Part shown: positions 6,894 to 15,892 of the stretch, in pieces | Layout of the letters: each line of letters opens with the position of its first letter | How positions within the stretch are numbered: position 1 is the stretch's first letter | NCBI RefSeq assembly: GCF_000337835.1 | Contig: NZ_AOLM01000008.1 | Location: forward strand, 186,001 to 250,000 | Reading direction: 5' to 3' | Length of the DNA stretch: 64,000 nt | Source of the DNA: Haloferax sulfurifontis ATCC BAA-897 | Lineage (GTDB): Archaea; Halobacteriota; Halobacteria; Halobacteriales; Haloferacaceae | Notes under the pieces: generated by a model | What the model was told of the DNA's origin: nothing | Seen by the model: the letters and a program-made list of their open reading frames with translations, nothing else | Databases searched by the model: none | Position numbers and translations under genes: made by a program

Positions 6894-9800
6894 CGGATTG
6901 GGTCTGCGTCATGGCGTTCGTCGTGCTCGCTTCGAGGTCGCCCTCCACGGAGAGGTTGATGTCCTGCAACCGCTCTCGCACGTCGTCGTCGGCGTCCCAC
7001 AGGTCGCGGTCGATGGCTTCGAGGAACGTCGCGGTGATGCTTTCGAGCGCCCACGGGTTCACGTCGCGCATCCACTCCTGTCGGTCCTCGTCGAAGGCGT
7101 AGGCGTCGGCGAGACTCTCCCAGAGCGTGTCGCTGACGACGCCCGTGGTCGCGTCCCAGCCGAGCGCGACGTCGACCGTGGTCGAGAGGTCGCCCGCGCC
7201 CTTGTAGCCGTGGTCCTCCATGCTGTCGAGCCAGTCGGGGTTGAGGACGCGCGCCCGCATCGCCTTGCGGACTTTCTCCTCGTTCGTGTAGACGCTGACG
7301 TTGTCGGGGTCGCTGGAGTCGCCGACGTACGAGGCCGGGTCGCTCCCCGAAATCTCGCCGACGGCGGAGACGAACCCACCGTGGAAGGCGTACCAGTCCG
7401 AGGAGTCGAACTCGTCCTGCTCTGCGGTGTCCTCGATTTTCACCGTGGCCTCGACGCCGCTCAGGCGGCGCTCGAAGGCTTCGTGGGCCTCGGTCACCTT
7501 GCCGCGACTCCCGAGGGCGTAGCCGCCCCACTGGACGAACACGTCCGCGAGGTCGCTCCGGTCGTCCCACTCGCCCTCGTCGACGGCCTTGTTCGTCCCC
7601 GCGCCGTAACCGCCGGGCGTCGTCGTGAACACGCGGTGTTTGGCCAGTGTCTCGGCCTCGTCGGCGTCGACGCCCTCCGATTCGAACTCGGCGGCGTCCT
7701 CCTCGACGTGCTTTTTCACGTAGTTCAGCTCGTGGGGTTCGTCGAGTTCGACCACCGCGTCGACGGCGTCGTTGACGACGCTCGCGGCCTGCGGGAACGC
7801 GTCGCGGAACAGCCCCGAGACGCGGGTGGTCACGTCGATTCGCGGGCGGTCGAGTTCGTCCAGCGGAATCGGCTCCACGTCGTCGACGCGGCCCGCGTCG
7901 GTCCACACCGGTTCGACGCCCATGAACGCGAGCACCTGCGCGATGGTCTCGCCGCGGGTCCGGACCGTCGGCGTCCCCCACGCGACGACCCCGAACTCCT
8001 CGGGGTACTCGCCGTGGCCGTCGTAGTGGCGGTCCAGAACGCCCTCGGCGACGCGCTCGCCGACGCTCCACGCCGGCTTGGCCGGGACTTTCCGCGGGTC
8101 GAGCGTGTAGAAGTTCCGCCCGGTCGGGAGCAGGTCCACGCCGCCGCGGGTCGGCGCACCGGAACCGCCGGGCCGGACGTACTCGCCGGCCAGCGCGTCC
8201 GCAGTCTGAGGAATCTCGGCTTCCGCGGCCGCGACTCGCGGGGCCGCCTCGTCGCAGATGAACGCCAGCACCTCGCGCAGGTCGTCGTGCGCGCCCCGCT
8301 TGGCTTTCGCGTCGCCGAGTTGGTCGATATCGACCACGAGCAGGTTCATGTTCACCTCGTCGTCGGGGCCGGCGTCGACCTCCGACTCGGGCACGTCGAA
8401 GCCGCGGTCGGCGAGTGCGGAGACCAGTTCGACGCACTGGTCGTAGACGCGGTCCGCGGCCTCCGAGAGGTACATCCCGAGGTCGTCGTCGTACGTCCCC
8501 GGTTCGTCCCGCATCCGGTCGTAGTCGACGCCCATGACGCCCGCGACGCTCTCGCGGAGACTCGGCGTGTCGGCGTTCGGGAGCCGAGTGAGCGCGACGA
8601 GGTACTCCACGAGCCGGTCGCGCTCGGGCGGTTCGCCCATCGTGTGGAGGCCCATCCGAATCTGCGTCGTCTTCACGTCGGTCAGGTACTCGTGGACGCG
8701 CTCGACCAGTTCGTCGAAGTCGACGGCGTCGGCATCGACGCCGGAACCGGAATCCGCGCCGCCGATGGCGTCACCGACCGCGTCGGCGTCGTCGAACCCG
8801 AGTTCGACCGCGAGGTCGAGGTCGTCGACCGCCGCAACGAGGAGTTCGCGGAGTTGGTCGCCGCGCTCGGGGCGGGCCTCGTCCATGCCCGCCTCGCGGT
8901 ACTCGCGGGCGAGTTCTTCGAGGTCCGCGAGGTCGTCGTAGGTTCCCGCCGTGCGCATGACCGGCGTGAGGTAGTCCACGATGGCCGCGTACGACCGGCG
9001 CTTGGCCTGCGTCCCCTCGCCGGGGTTGTTGATGATGTACGGGTAGACGTTCGGGAGGTCGCCGACCAACTGGTCCGGCGCGCTCTCGCCGTTCAGGCCG
9101 ACGGTCTTGCCGGGGAGCCATTCGAGGCTCCCGTGGGTGCCGAGGTGGACCACGGCGTCGGCGTCGAACTCCTCGCGGAGCCACGCGTAGAACGCCACGT
9201 AGTCGTGCGGCGGCTGGAGGTCCGAATCGTGGTACACCTTCGAGGGGTCCATCCCGAAGCCGCGGGGGGGCTGGACGGTCACGAGAACGTTCTCGAACTC
9301 GACGCCCGGAATCGCGAATGGTCGCTCGGGCGGGTCGCCCCACTCCTCGACGACGTTGTCGCGGAAGCGGTCGTCGGCGTCGGCGAACCAGTCGGCGTAC
9401 TGGTTCGGAGACACCACGTCGACGCTCAGGTCCCGCACGTCTTCGGGGGCGACCCAGCGGTCGTCGAGGGTCAACTGCGAGGTGAGGTCGTCGATGAGCG
9501 CCTGCCCGTCCGCGGGGAGGTCGCCGACGGCGTAGCCTCGCTCTCGGAGTTCCGACAGGAGATTGACCGTGCTCTCGGGGCTGTCCATCCCGAAGGCCGT
9601 TCCGATGCCGTCGTCGCTCGGCGGGTAGTTGTGGAGGACGACCGCGACGCGCTTCTCGTCGTTCGGCAGGTGGCGGAGCCGCGCCCAGTTGACCGCGAGT
9701 CGGGCGACGTGGTCCACGCGGTCCTCGATGGGGAAGTGCTGTTTCGGCGCGCTCCCGACGCCGGCCTCGTCTTCCATCCGCTCTTTCCCGCTTATCGGGT

Positions 9801-10752
9801 GGGTGATGACGTTGCCGTCGAACTCGGGGAGCGCGACCGACAGCGCGAGTTCGAAGCCCATCACGCCCGTGTCGCTCGACTCGTACCGGCTTCGGGAGCG
9901 CATGGTCGTGACGGCCTGTAAGACGGGAACGCCGAGTTCGGCGAGGAACACGTCCTCGGCGTCAGCGCCCTCGTCGTCGGCGTCGCGGCCGCGCTCGCTC
10001 ATCGACAGCGAGAACATGAAGGAGCTGACGACGGCGTCCACGACGGGGCCGTCGTCGTCCGAAAACCAGTTCCGGGCGACCCACTCGGCGTTCTCCTGTC
10101 TCTCCTCGTCGGTCGCGGGGTTGCAGAACGCCGGCAGGACGTTCGCGCCGAGCGATTCGAGCCGCTCCACGAGCGCGTCCACGTACCGGGTGTTCGCGTG
10201 CGTCCAGTGGGACTCGTAGAACCAGACGCCGATGGTCGGCTTGTCGGGATCGTGAGTGTCGAGCAGTTCGTCGTACTCGACGCCGGGGTAGTCCGGGTGG
10301 TAGACGCCCTCGGTCGGGAGTTCGACCGGGTCGTCGACTTCGGTCTCGATGCCGGCGTACTCGGCGGCGAGGAACCGACAGAGGTTCTCGACGTTCACCG
10401 CGCCGCCGCGGTCGAGGTAGTCGCAGACGCGCCCGCGGTCCGCGTCGGCGACGGTCGTGTCCCGCCGCGCGAAGGCGTCGCCGGTGGCCTTGACGACGAG
10501 CGGCACGCCCGCGGCTTCGAGCCGTTCGACCGCGTGGTCGTAGCCGGGCATGCTGTCTTCGGCCCCGTGGAGCCAGAAGACGGCCGCCGTCGCCGACTCC
10601 AACTCGTCGACGAAGGCGTCCGCGTCGGTCACGTCGTCCAAATCGCTCGCGGAGCGGACGACGAGGTCGATTCCGTCGAGTCGGCGCGCGGCCCGCTGGA
10701 CCGCGCCCAACTCGTTTTCGGTCGCTGTGTACAGTCCGATTGTCGGTGTCAT
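6886..10752 (-). CDS. cobN: Cobaltochelatase large subunit CobN
   Basis: Catalytic H-type subunit of the ATP-dependent chelatase that inserts cobalt into hydrogenobyrinate a,c-diamide; related to magnesium chelatase BchH/ChlH. The 1288 residues are normal for the family. Clear blocks include HLGTHGSLEWLPGK, PYIINNPGEGTQAKRR, VQPPRGFGMDPSKVYH and near the C-terminus NPWALESITATFLEA. It begins at ATG 10752 beside the oppositely directed ATPase fusion gene, only 44 bp away. This bidirectional promoter should keep catalytic and motor subunits at matched levels. The haloarchaeal insert between about residues 640 and 690 is rich in Asp and Gly. Confidence 0.95.
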   Translation of the reverse strand: MTPTIGLYTATENELGAVQRAARRLDGIDLVVRSASDLDDVTDADAFVDELESATAAVFWLHGAEDSMPGYDHAVERLEAAGVPLVVKATGDAFARRDTTVADADRGRVCDYLDRGGAVNVENLCRFLAAEYAGIETEVDDPVELPTEGVYHPDYPGVEYDELLDTHDPDKPTIGVWFYESHWTHANTRYVDALVERLESLGANVLPAFCNPATDEERQENAEWVARNWFSDDDGPVVDAVVSSFMFSLSMSERGRDADDEGADAEDVFLAELGVPVLQAVTTMRSRSRYESSDTGVMGFELALSVALPEFDGNVITHPISGKERMEDEAGVGSAPKQHFPIEDRVDHVARLAVNWARLRHLPNDEKRVAVVLHNYPPSDDGIGTAFGMDSPESTVNLLSELRERGYAVGDLPADGQALIDDLTSQLTLDDRWVAPEDVRDLSVDVVSPNQYADWFADADDRFRDNVVEEWGDPPERPFAIPGVEFENVLVTVQPPRGFGMDPSKVYHDSDLQPPHDYVAFYAWLREEFDADAVVHLGTHGSLEWLPGKTVGLNGESAPDQLVGDLPNVYPYIINNPGEGTQAKRRSYAAIVDYLTPVMRTAGTYDDLADLEELAREYREAGMDEARPERGDQLRELLVAAVDDLDLAVELGFDDADAVGDAIGGADSGSGVDADAVDFDELVERVHEYLTDVKTTQIRMGLHTMGEPPERDRLVEYLVALTRLPNADTPSLRESVAGVMGVDYDRMRDEPGTYDDDLGMYLSEAADRVYDQCVELVSALADRGFDVPESEVDAGPDDEVNMNLLVVDIDQLGDAKAKRGAHDDLREVLAFICDEAAPRVAAAEAEIPQTADALAGEYVRPGGSGAPTRGGVDLLPTGRNFYTLDPRKVPAKPAWSVGERVAEGVLDRHYDGHGEYPEEFGVVAWGTPTVRTRGETIAQVLAFMGVEPVWTDAGRVDDVEPIPLDELDRPRIDVTTRVSGLFRDAFPQAASVVNDAVDAVVELDEPHELNYVKKHVEEDAAEFESEGVDADEAETLAKHRVFTTTPGGYGAGTNKAVDEGEWDDRSDLADVFVQWGGYALGSRGKVTEAHEAFERRLSGVEATVKIEDTAEQDEFDSSDWYAFHGGFVSAVGEISGSDPASYVGDSSDPDNVSVYTNEEKVRKAMRARVLNPDWLDSMEDHGYKGAGDLSTTVDVALGWDATTGVVSDTLWESLADAYAFDEDRQEWMRDVNPWALESITATFLEAIDRDLWDADDDVRERLQDINLSVEGDLEASTTNAMTQTQSDD

Positions 10753-10796
10753 TGATAAAGTGTTATTGTCTTACTGCAACTACAATTTCGTATTCG
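10753..10796. promoter_or_regulatory. Bidirectional promoter between cobN and the chelatase ATPase gene
   Basis: A 44-bp AT-rich spacer between two divergent start codons. It is too short for long leaders, so both mRNAs are probably leaderless or nearly so. It contains ACAATTTCG (10782-10790), a match to the short motif repeated in the cbiT-cbtB promoter region. Confidence 0.6.
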
Positions 10797-12986
10797 ATGA
10801 CGACTCAGACGCTTCCGTTCTCCGCTATCGTCGGGCAAGACGAACTGAAACGGGCGCTGTTGGCCGTCGGGGCCAACGGCGACCTCGACGGCCTCCTCGT
10901 CCGCGGCGAGAAGGGCACCGCGAAGTCGACCGCGGTCCGCGCGCTCGCCGGCCTCCTGCCCGAACAGAAGGTCGTCGCGGACTGTCCGTACGGCTGTCCG
11001 CCGGACCCGGACGACCCGGCCCGCCAGTGCGACTCGTGTCGCGCCCGCGACGACCCCGCGGTCGAGCGCCGGTCGGTCCCGCTCGTGACGCTCCCGCTCG
11101 GCGCGACCCGCGACCGGGTCGCGGGCACGCTCTCCGTCGCCGACGCCCTCGACGGCGAGGCGTCGTTCGACCCCGGGCTCTTGGCCCGCGCGAACCGCGG
11201 CATCCTCTACGTGGACGAGGTGAACCTCCTCGACGACCACCTCGTCGACCTGCTTTTGGACGCGGCCGCGAGCGGCGTCAACCGCGTCGAGCGCGACGGC
11301 GTGAGCGTCGAACACCCCGCCGAGTTCACCCTCGTCGGGACGATGAACCCCGAGGAGGGCGACCTCCGGCCCCAGCTCCGGGACCGCTTCGCACTCCAAG
11401 CGACCGTCGTCGGGAGCCGCGACATCGACGACCGCGTGGAGATTATCGACCGGGCGCTGGGGGACGGCGACGACACCGAAGCGGCCGGCGACGACCGCCG
11501 CGAGGCGACCGCGGCGCTCGAAGCCGCGCTCCGCGAGGCGACGGACCGCCTCGACTCGGTCGCGCTCCCGGCCGAGTTCAAGCGCGACATCGCCGAACTC
11601 TGCGTCGACGCCGGCGTCGAGGGCCACCGCGCCGACATCGCCATCGCCCGGGCGGCCCGCACCCTCGCGGCGCTCGACGGCCGGACGAAGGTGCTCGAAG
11701 GCGACGTGCGCGAGGCGGCCGCGCTCGCGCTCCCGCACCGACTTCGGAGCCGCCCGTTCGACGACGACCCGGACGTCGACGACGTGCTCGACGACCACTT
11801 CGACGGGGAAGACGACCGGGACGACGGTGACGCCGAGGAGGATGGTAGCGGTGACGGGAGCGAAGGTGCCGGTGGCGACGGCGATAGTGACGGGGGAGAC
11901 GACGGCGATGGTGGCGATAGAGACGACGACGGTGGAGGCGACGGCCGCAACGACGACGGTGGCGAGGAAGCCGGTTCCGACGCCGCGGGAGATTCTTCTG
12001 ATTCCGATGCCGGGGACGACGCTGACGGGGACGATGCCGGCGGCGACGACCGAGGTGGAGCGGTCGGCGGAGCCGACGAGAGCGGACCCGAAGACGGCGA
12101 TTCGGAAGACGGAAGTCCCGGAGACGGCGATACCGACGACTCCGGAGATGACGGCCTCGAAGACGACGACCCCGACGAGGCGACGCCGCTTCTCCCCGGC
12201 CAGCGCCGGGCCGCCGTCGGCGACGCCGAGCGCCCGCCGGTCGAAGAGGCGACCCTCGACGCGGAGACGCCCGGTGACGGGAGCCGCGCCGCAGTTCGGG
12301 AGTCGCGGCAGGGCCGAGGCTCGCGGGTGCGGACCGAACCGGCGACCGAGACCGACGACATCGACGTGCCGGCGTCGGTCCGGGCCGCCGCCTCGGCCGG
12401 TCGGTCCCGCGTCACCCGGTCGGACCTCAGAACCGCGGTCGCCCGCGGGTCCGCCGAGACGCTCGTCGTGTTCGTCGTGGACGCGAGCGCGTCGATGCGC
12501 GCCGCGATGCGGCGGGCGAAAGGCACCGTGCTGTCGCTCCTCGAAGACGCCTACGAACAGCGCGACGAGGTCGCGTTCGTCGCCGTCGCCGGCGACGACG
12601 CCGAGGTGTTGCTCCCGCCGACCGACAGCGTGACGCTGGCGGCGCGGCACCTGAAGGTGCTCCCGACGGGCGACAGGACGCCGCTTCCGTCCGGGCTGGA
12701 CGCCGCCCGTCGGGTCATCGACCGCTCGGACGCCGACGCCGCGCTCGTGGTCGTCGTCACCGACGGCCGGGCCAACGTCGCGGACGGCAGTCCCACCGGA
12801 CAGACCCGGTCGGCGGCGCGGCACCTCGCCACCGCCGACGCCTCGGTCGTCGTCGTCGACGCCGGCGACGACGGTATCGGCGTGACCGACATCCTCGTCT
12901 CCGAGACGGGCGCGCGGCGCATTCCCCTGTCCGACCTGTCGGCCGAGCGGGTCGCCGAGGCCGCGCGCTCGGCGGACGGGCAGTAG
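10797..12986 (+). CDS. Chelatase AAA+/VWA fusion (ChlI-ChlD type), cobaltochelatase motor
   Basis: One polypeptide of 729 residues joins the AAA+ motor and the VWA platform that drive CobN, roles split between CobS and CobT (or ChlI and ChlD) elsewhere. Walker A is GEKGTAKS (residues 37-44), Walker B is ILYVDEVNLL, and the arginine-finger region follows RPQLRDRF. A four-cysteine cluster, C-x3-C-x10-C-x2-C, follows Walker A and may hold zinc. Residues roughly 345-465 are a Gly/Asp/Glu low-complexity linker. The VWA domain has the MIDAS motif DASAS. The ATG at 10797 was chosen because it starts the conserved TLPFSAIVGQ block; an upstream in-frame start would cover the promoter. Diverges from cobN, its likely partner. 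Confidence 0.88.
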   Translation: MTTQTLPFSAIVGQDELKRALLAVGANGDLDGLLVRGEKGTAKSTAVRALAGLLPEQKVVADCPYGCPPDPDDPARQCDSCRARDDPAVERRSVPLVTLPLGATRDRVAGTLSVADALDGEASFDPGLLARANRGILYVDEVNLLDDHLVDLLLDAAASGVNRVERDGVSVEHPAEFTLVGTMNPEEGDLRPQLRDRFALQATVVGSRDIDDRVEIIDRALGDGDDTEAAGDDRREATAALEAALREATDRLDSVALPAEFKRDIAELCVDAGVEGHRADIAIARAARTLAALDGRTKVLEGDVREAAALALPHRLRSRPFDDDPDVDDVLDDHFDGEDDRDDGDAEEDGSGDGSEGAGGDGDSDGGDDGDGGDRDDDGGGDGRNDDGGEEAGSDAAGDSSDSDAGDDADGDDAGGDDRGGAVGGADESGPEDGDSEDGSPGDGDTDDSGDDGLEDDDPDEATPLLPGQRRAAVGDAERPPVEEATLDAETPGDGSRAAVRESRQGRGSRVRTEPATETDDIDVPASVRAAASAGRSRVTRSDLRTAVARGSAETLVVFVVDASASMRAAMRRAKGTVLSLLEDAYEQRDEVAFVAVAGDDAEVLLPPTDSVTLAARHLKVLPTGDRTPLPSGLDAARRVIDRSDADAALVVVVTDGRANVADGSPTGQTRSAARHLATADASVVVVDAGDDGIGVTDILVSETGARRIPLSDLSAERVAEAARSADGQ

Positions 12987-13022
12987 CCGGGACTCGGTCG
13001 TCTCTTTTGGCATGGTGTGACC

Positions 13023-14279
13023 CTATCGAACCGGTCGCGTGCGGAGCCGGTACGCCCCGCGAGTGACGCCCTCGTCGTGGTACTCGACCGGCTCTTCGAC
13101 CACCGCGAGGACGCCCCCGCCCGCGGCGACGGCGGTCGGAATACCGGGGAGTCCCTCCGTTTCGACGTGCCCCGCGTCGGGGGCGAAAACGTGGACGCCG
13201 TGGCGCTCGGCCTCTCGCTCCCTGAAGTGCTGGGCGGACGGCACGAACGCCCGCGAGCCGGTGGCGACGGCCGCCCGTGCGAACCCGCCGGTGTCGCGGG
13301 TCCACAGGCGCTCGCCCTCGTCGACCGAGACGCCGACTGCGGTGTGTTCGTCGGGGTGTCGCGCGTCCGGGTCGCGGGTCGACTCGGCGAACGTGTTCCC
13401 CGTGACGAAGACGGCGGTTCCGTCGGCGACGCAGACGTGGGTCGGGTATGCGTAGACGGTCTCGTCGCCGACGCGGCGCTCGGTCGCGAGGTCGAGTCGC
13501 CACCGCGTCTCCCCGTCGAAATCGATGAGGTAGCCGCGTTTGTCGCCGTGGCTGGCGACGGCGACGGCGTCGCCCGCGAAGGCCACGTCGCCGACGCGTC
13601 GGTCCCCGTCGGTGTCGGGGTCCCACGACGCGACCCGCGCCCCGGAGTGTGCGTCGAGGAGAACGAGACCGTCCTGTTCGGGGTTCGGACAGCGGTTGTA
13701 CGCGACGGCGACGCGGTCCCCCTCGGCGGCGACCGCGATGGGCGACGCGTGGACGTGTCTGCGCCACGCGAGCCGCCCGTCTCGGTCGAACCCGAGGACG
13801 ACGCTCCGCCAGGCCCTGTCCTCGCCGTCCCGCTCGTAGCGCCGGGCGGCGACGACGACCCTGTCGCCCGTCACCGCGAGGTCGACGACGTAGGGGCGGA
13901 AGAAAAGCGAGTCCTTCGTCGCCGTGCCCACGTCGTCGGCCGTCGCGTACGTCCAGCGGGCGACGCCCGTTTCGGCGTCGAGGACGCGAACCAGCCCGTC
14001 GCCGCCGCGCTCGCCGACGACGAGGGCGCCGTCTGTCGCGGTCATCGACACGACGGAGTGCTCACCGCGCGCCCGCCAGCGCTCGCCGGCGTCGGGCGCG
14101 GCGTCGGAGGCACTGGTCGCGTCGGTAGCAGTCTCCAGCGCGACGACGCGGCCGTCCGCGGTCCCGACGAAGACGGCGTCGGCGGTCGCTTCGACCGCGG
14201 AGCGCGCCCAGTTGTGGCGACTGCTCGCGGGGTCGACTTCGCCGAGGTCGCGGCGGGCCGTGAGTGGGGACGGTGCCAT
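13023..14279 (-). CDS. PQQ/WD40-like beta-propeller protein of the cobalamin operon
   Basis: Unknown function. The 418 residues are built of repeated four-strand blades with AVFVGTADGRVVALE, RVLDAETGVARWTYAT and GFDRDGRLAWRRHVHA, as in PQQ-enzyme and BamB-like propellers. There is no signal peptide or membrane segment, so it should be cytoplasmic. It is the last gene of the long cbiT operon, 6 nt after the DUF3209 gene. Its position suggests an accessory role such as a scaffold or sensor for the corrin enzymes (inference). It ends only 36 bp from the convergent chelatase gene, with no obvious terminator between them. Confidence 0.75.
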   Translation of the reverse strand: MAPSPLTARRDLGEVDPASSRHNWARSAVEATADAVFVGTADGRVVALETATDATSASDAAPDAGERWRARGEHSVVSMTATDGALVVGERGGDGLVRVLDAETGVARWTYATADDVGTATKDSLFFRPYVVDLAVTGDRVVVAARRYERDGEDRAWRSVVLGFDRDGRLAWRRHVHASPIAVAAEGDRVAVAYNRCPNPEQDGLVLLDAHSGARVASWDPDTDGDRRVGDVAFAGDAVAVASHGDKRGYLIDFDGETRWRLDLATERRVGDETVYAYPTHVCVADGTAVFVTGNTFAESTRDPDARHPDEHTAVGVSVDEGERLWTRDTGGFARAAVATGSRAFVPSAQHFREREAERHGVHVFAPDAGHVETEGLPGIPTAVAAGGGVLAVVEEPVEYHDEGVTRGAYRLRTRPVR

Positions 14280-14285
14280 CGGGAC

Positions 14286-14669
14286 TCAGTCCTCGACGGG
14301 GAAGGCGTCGTGGAGCGTGTGGTGCGTCTCTCCGAGGTCGTCGAGGAACGCATCGGCTCCCTCGCGGATGCGGCGAAGCGACCGCTCGGCGTCGCGGACG
14401 GCGACGAGCCGTCCCCGAAGGTAGCCCGATTGCGGGTCGTCCTCGTCGATTCGCGTCGCCTCCTCTTCGAGGTCGACGAGCGCGGCGTCGAGATGCCGCT
14501 GGGCCTCGTCGAGGGTGGTCGCGTTCGCGAGCGCCTGAATCGGGCCGGGGTCGGCGTCGCCGAGGTAGTCTTCGAGTTCGGCTTCGGCGTGTCGCTTCGC
14601 GTGTTCGTCGGTCGTTCCGGTGATGTTCAACAGCGCCAGTCGGAGCGCTTCGAGTTCTGCGCAGGCCAT
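14286..14669 (-). CDS. DUF3209-type small acidic protein of the cobalamin operon
   Basis: A 127-residue, mostly helical, Asp/Glu-rich soluble protein (MACAELEALR...) with no catalytic motif that I can see. I recall this family, annotated DUF3209, as a regular member of haloarchaeal cobalamin clusters. The predicted long helices (about residues 1-20, 50-75 and 88-110) suggest a bundle. It lies 2 nt after the cbiX stop and 6 nt before the propeller gene, so it is in the same transcript. Function unknown; a partner protein of CbiX or of the chelatase is possible. Confidence 0.7.
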   Translation of the reverse strand: MACAELEALRLALLNITGTTDEHAKRHAEAELEDYLGDADPGPIQALANATTLDEAQRHLDAALVDLEEEATRIDEDDPQSGYLRGRLVAVRDAERSLRRIREGADAFLDDLGETHHTLHDAFPVED

Positions 14670-14671
14670 GG

Positions 14672-15892
14672 TTAGAGTGATTGGTGGACGAGGTTCGAGA
14701 CGATGCGGTCCCGTTCGAGGTGGGACGAGACGATGCGGTCGGTGTCGTCGGGCGTCACGCCGCCGTACCAGACGCTGTCGGGGTAGACGGCGACGATCGG
14801 GCCGTCACCGCACTGGCCGAGACACGAGCTACGAGAGACGTGCACGTCGCAGTCATCGGCGTCGCGCACGCCCTGTCTGAGCTCTTCGAGGACGGTCGCC
14901 GCGCCGCTGGCGGCGCAGGTCTGGTTCGTGCAGACCGCGACGTGTTTCTCGGGGGCGTCGTGGACGTGCGGGTCGTCGTCCACGTCGGTTCGGTCGGCGT
15001 GTTCGGCCTGATGGACGAGCGAGCGGAGCATCGCGCGCGCGCCGCCCTCGTCGTCCTCGTAGCCGGCGAGTTCGACCTTGTACTTGCAGGTGTCGCAGGA
15101 CATCTCGACGCTCCCGGTGCGGGCCTCTCGATACCGGTCGGCGAGCGTCTCGACCACCCGGTCGTCCGCGCCGAGCGGTCCCGACGCGCCGGCGTCGACG
15201 TAGGGGTACTCCTCGTCGAACGTCTCGGCCGTGTCCACGATTCGCCCCGTCAGCACGCCGTCGCCGAGCATGTACGGGAGGACGACGACCGCGTCCGGGC
15301 GGTCCTTGGCGACGGTGTGAAGCGTCTCCTCCAACCGGGGCGTGGTGACGCCGATGAACGCCGATTCGACGCGGGTGAACCCGCGGCCCTCGTACAGCAG
15401 GCGCGCCAGTTTGTGCACGTCGCCGTTCGAGTCGGGGTCGCTCGACCCGCGGGCGCAGAGCACGACCGCCACGTCGTCGTCCTCGCGGTCGACGCCGAGG
15501 TCGGACTCGACCGCCCGCGCCCGCTCGTCCAGCAGGTCCACGAGCGAGGGGTGGATGCCGAGGTGCGACCCGAACCGGAACTCGGTGTCGTCGTGGGTCG
15601 CGCGGGCCCGCTGGACCGCCAGCGGCACGTCGTTTTTCACGTGGCTCGCGGCGAAAAGCGAGAGGGGGACGACGGTCATCGTCCGGCAGGTCGGTGCCAG
15701 CGACTCGATTGCGTCGTCTATCGACGGCTCGGCGAGTTCGATGTACGCCGCGTCGACCGGAACCGACAGCCGCGACTCCAACTTCGCGGCGAGCGTCCGC
15801 ACCTGCTCGTTGGACGCCTCGCGGCGCGAGCCGTGGCCGACGAGGAGCACCGCGTCGTCGTCGAGCGCCGGGTCGGGCCGTTCGAGGCTCAT
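14672..15892 (-). CDS. cbiX: Sirohydrochlorin cobaltochelatase CbiX fused to a [2Fe-2S] domain
   Basis: Inserts cobalt into sirohydrochlorin, the early route of corrin synthesis. Of 406 residues, about 1-250 form two CbiX repeats: VLLVGHGSRREASN and VVLCARGSSDPDSN are the paired metal-binding loops, and VVLPYMLGDGVLTGRI follows in the second. About residues 310-406 are a thioredoxin-like [2Fe-2S] ferredoxin domain with VCTNQTC and SCLGQCGDGP. A C-x2-C motif, MSCDTCKYK, lies between them. The ATG at 15892 overlaps the stop of the previous gene (ATGA); an in-frame upstream start would run into that gene. Adjacent CobN and motor genes mean that both cobalt-insertion routes are encoded here. Confidence 0.88.
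   Translation of the reverse strand: MSLERPDPALDDDAVLLVGHGSRREASNEQVRTLAAKLESRLSVPVDAAYIELAEPSIDDAIESLAPTCRTMTVVPLSLFAASHVKNDVPLAVQRARATHDDTEFRFGSHLGIHPSLVDLLDERARAVESDLGVDREDDDVAVVLCARGSSDPDSNGDVHKLARLLYEGRGFTRVESAFIGVTTPRLEETLHTVAKDRPDAVVVLPYMLGDGVLTGRIVDTAETFDEEYPYVDAGASGPLGADDRVVETLADRYREARTGSVEMSCDTCKYKVELAGYEDDEGGARAMLRSLVHQAEHADRTDVDDDPHVHDAPEKHVAVCTNQTCAASGAATVLEELRQGVRDADDCDVHVSRSSCLGQCGDGPIVAVYPDSVWYGGVTPDDTDRIVSSHLERDRIVSNLVHQSL

Noticed and set aside
6898-9921. 1007-codon open frame on the plus strand opposite cobN
   Set aside because: Antisense shadow of a GC-rich, Asp/Glu-rich gene; its residues are Arg/Val/Asp-biased with no domain, while cobN on the other strand is a full family match.
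10749-13013. 754-codon open frame on the minus strand opposite the chelatase ATPase gene
   Set aside because: Antisense shadow that includes the acidic-linker repeat; no motif, whereas the plus strand has Walker and MIDAS motifs.
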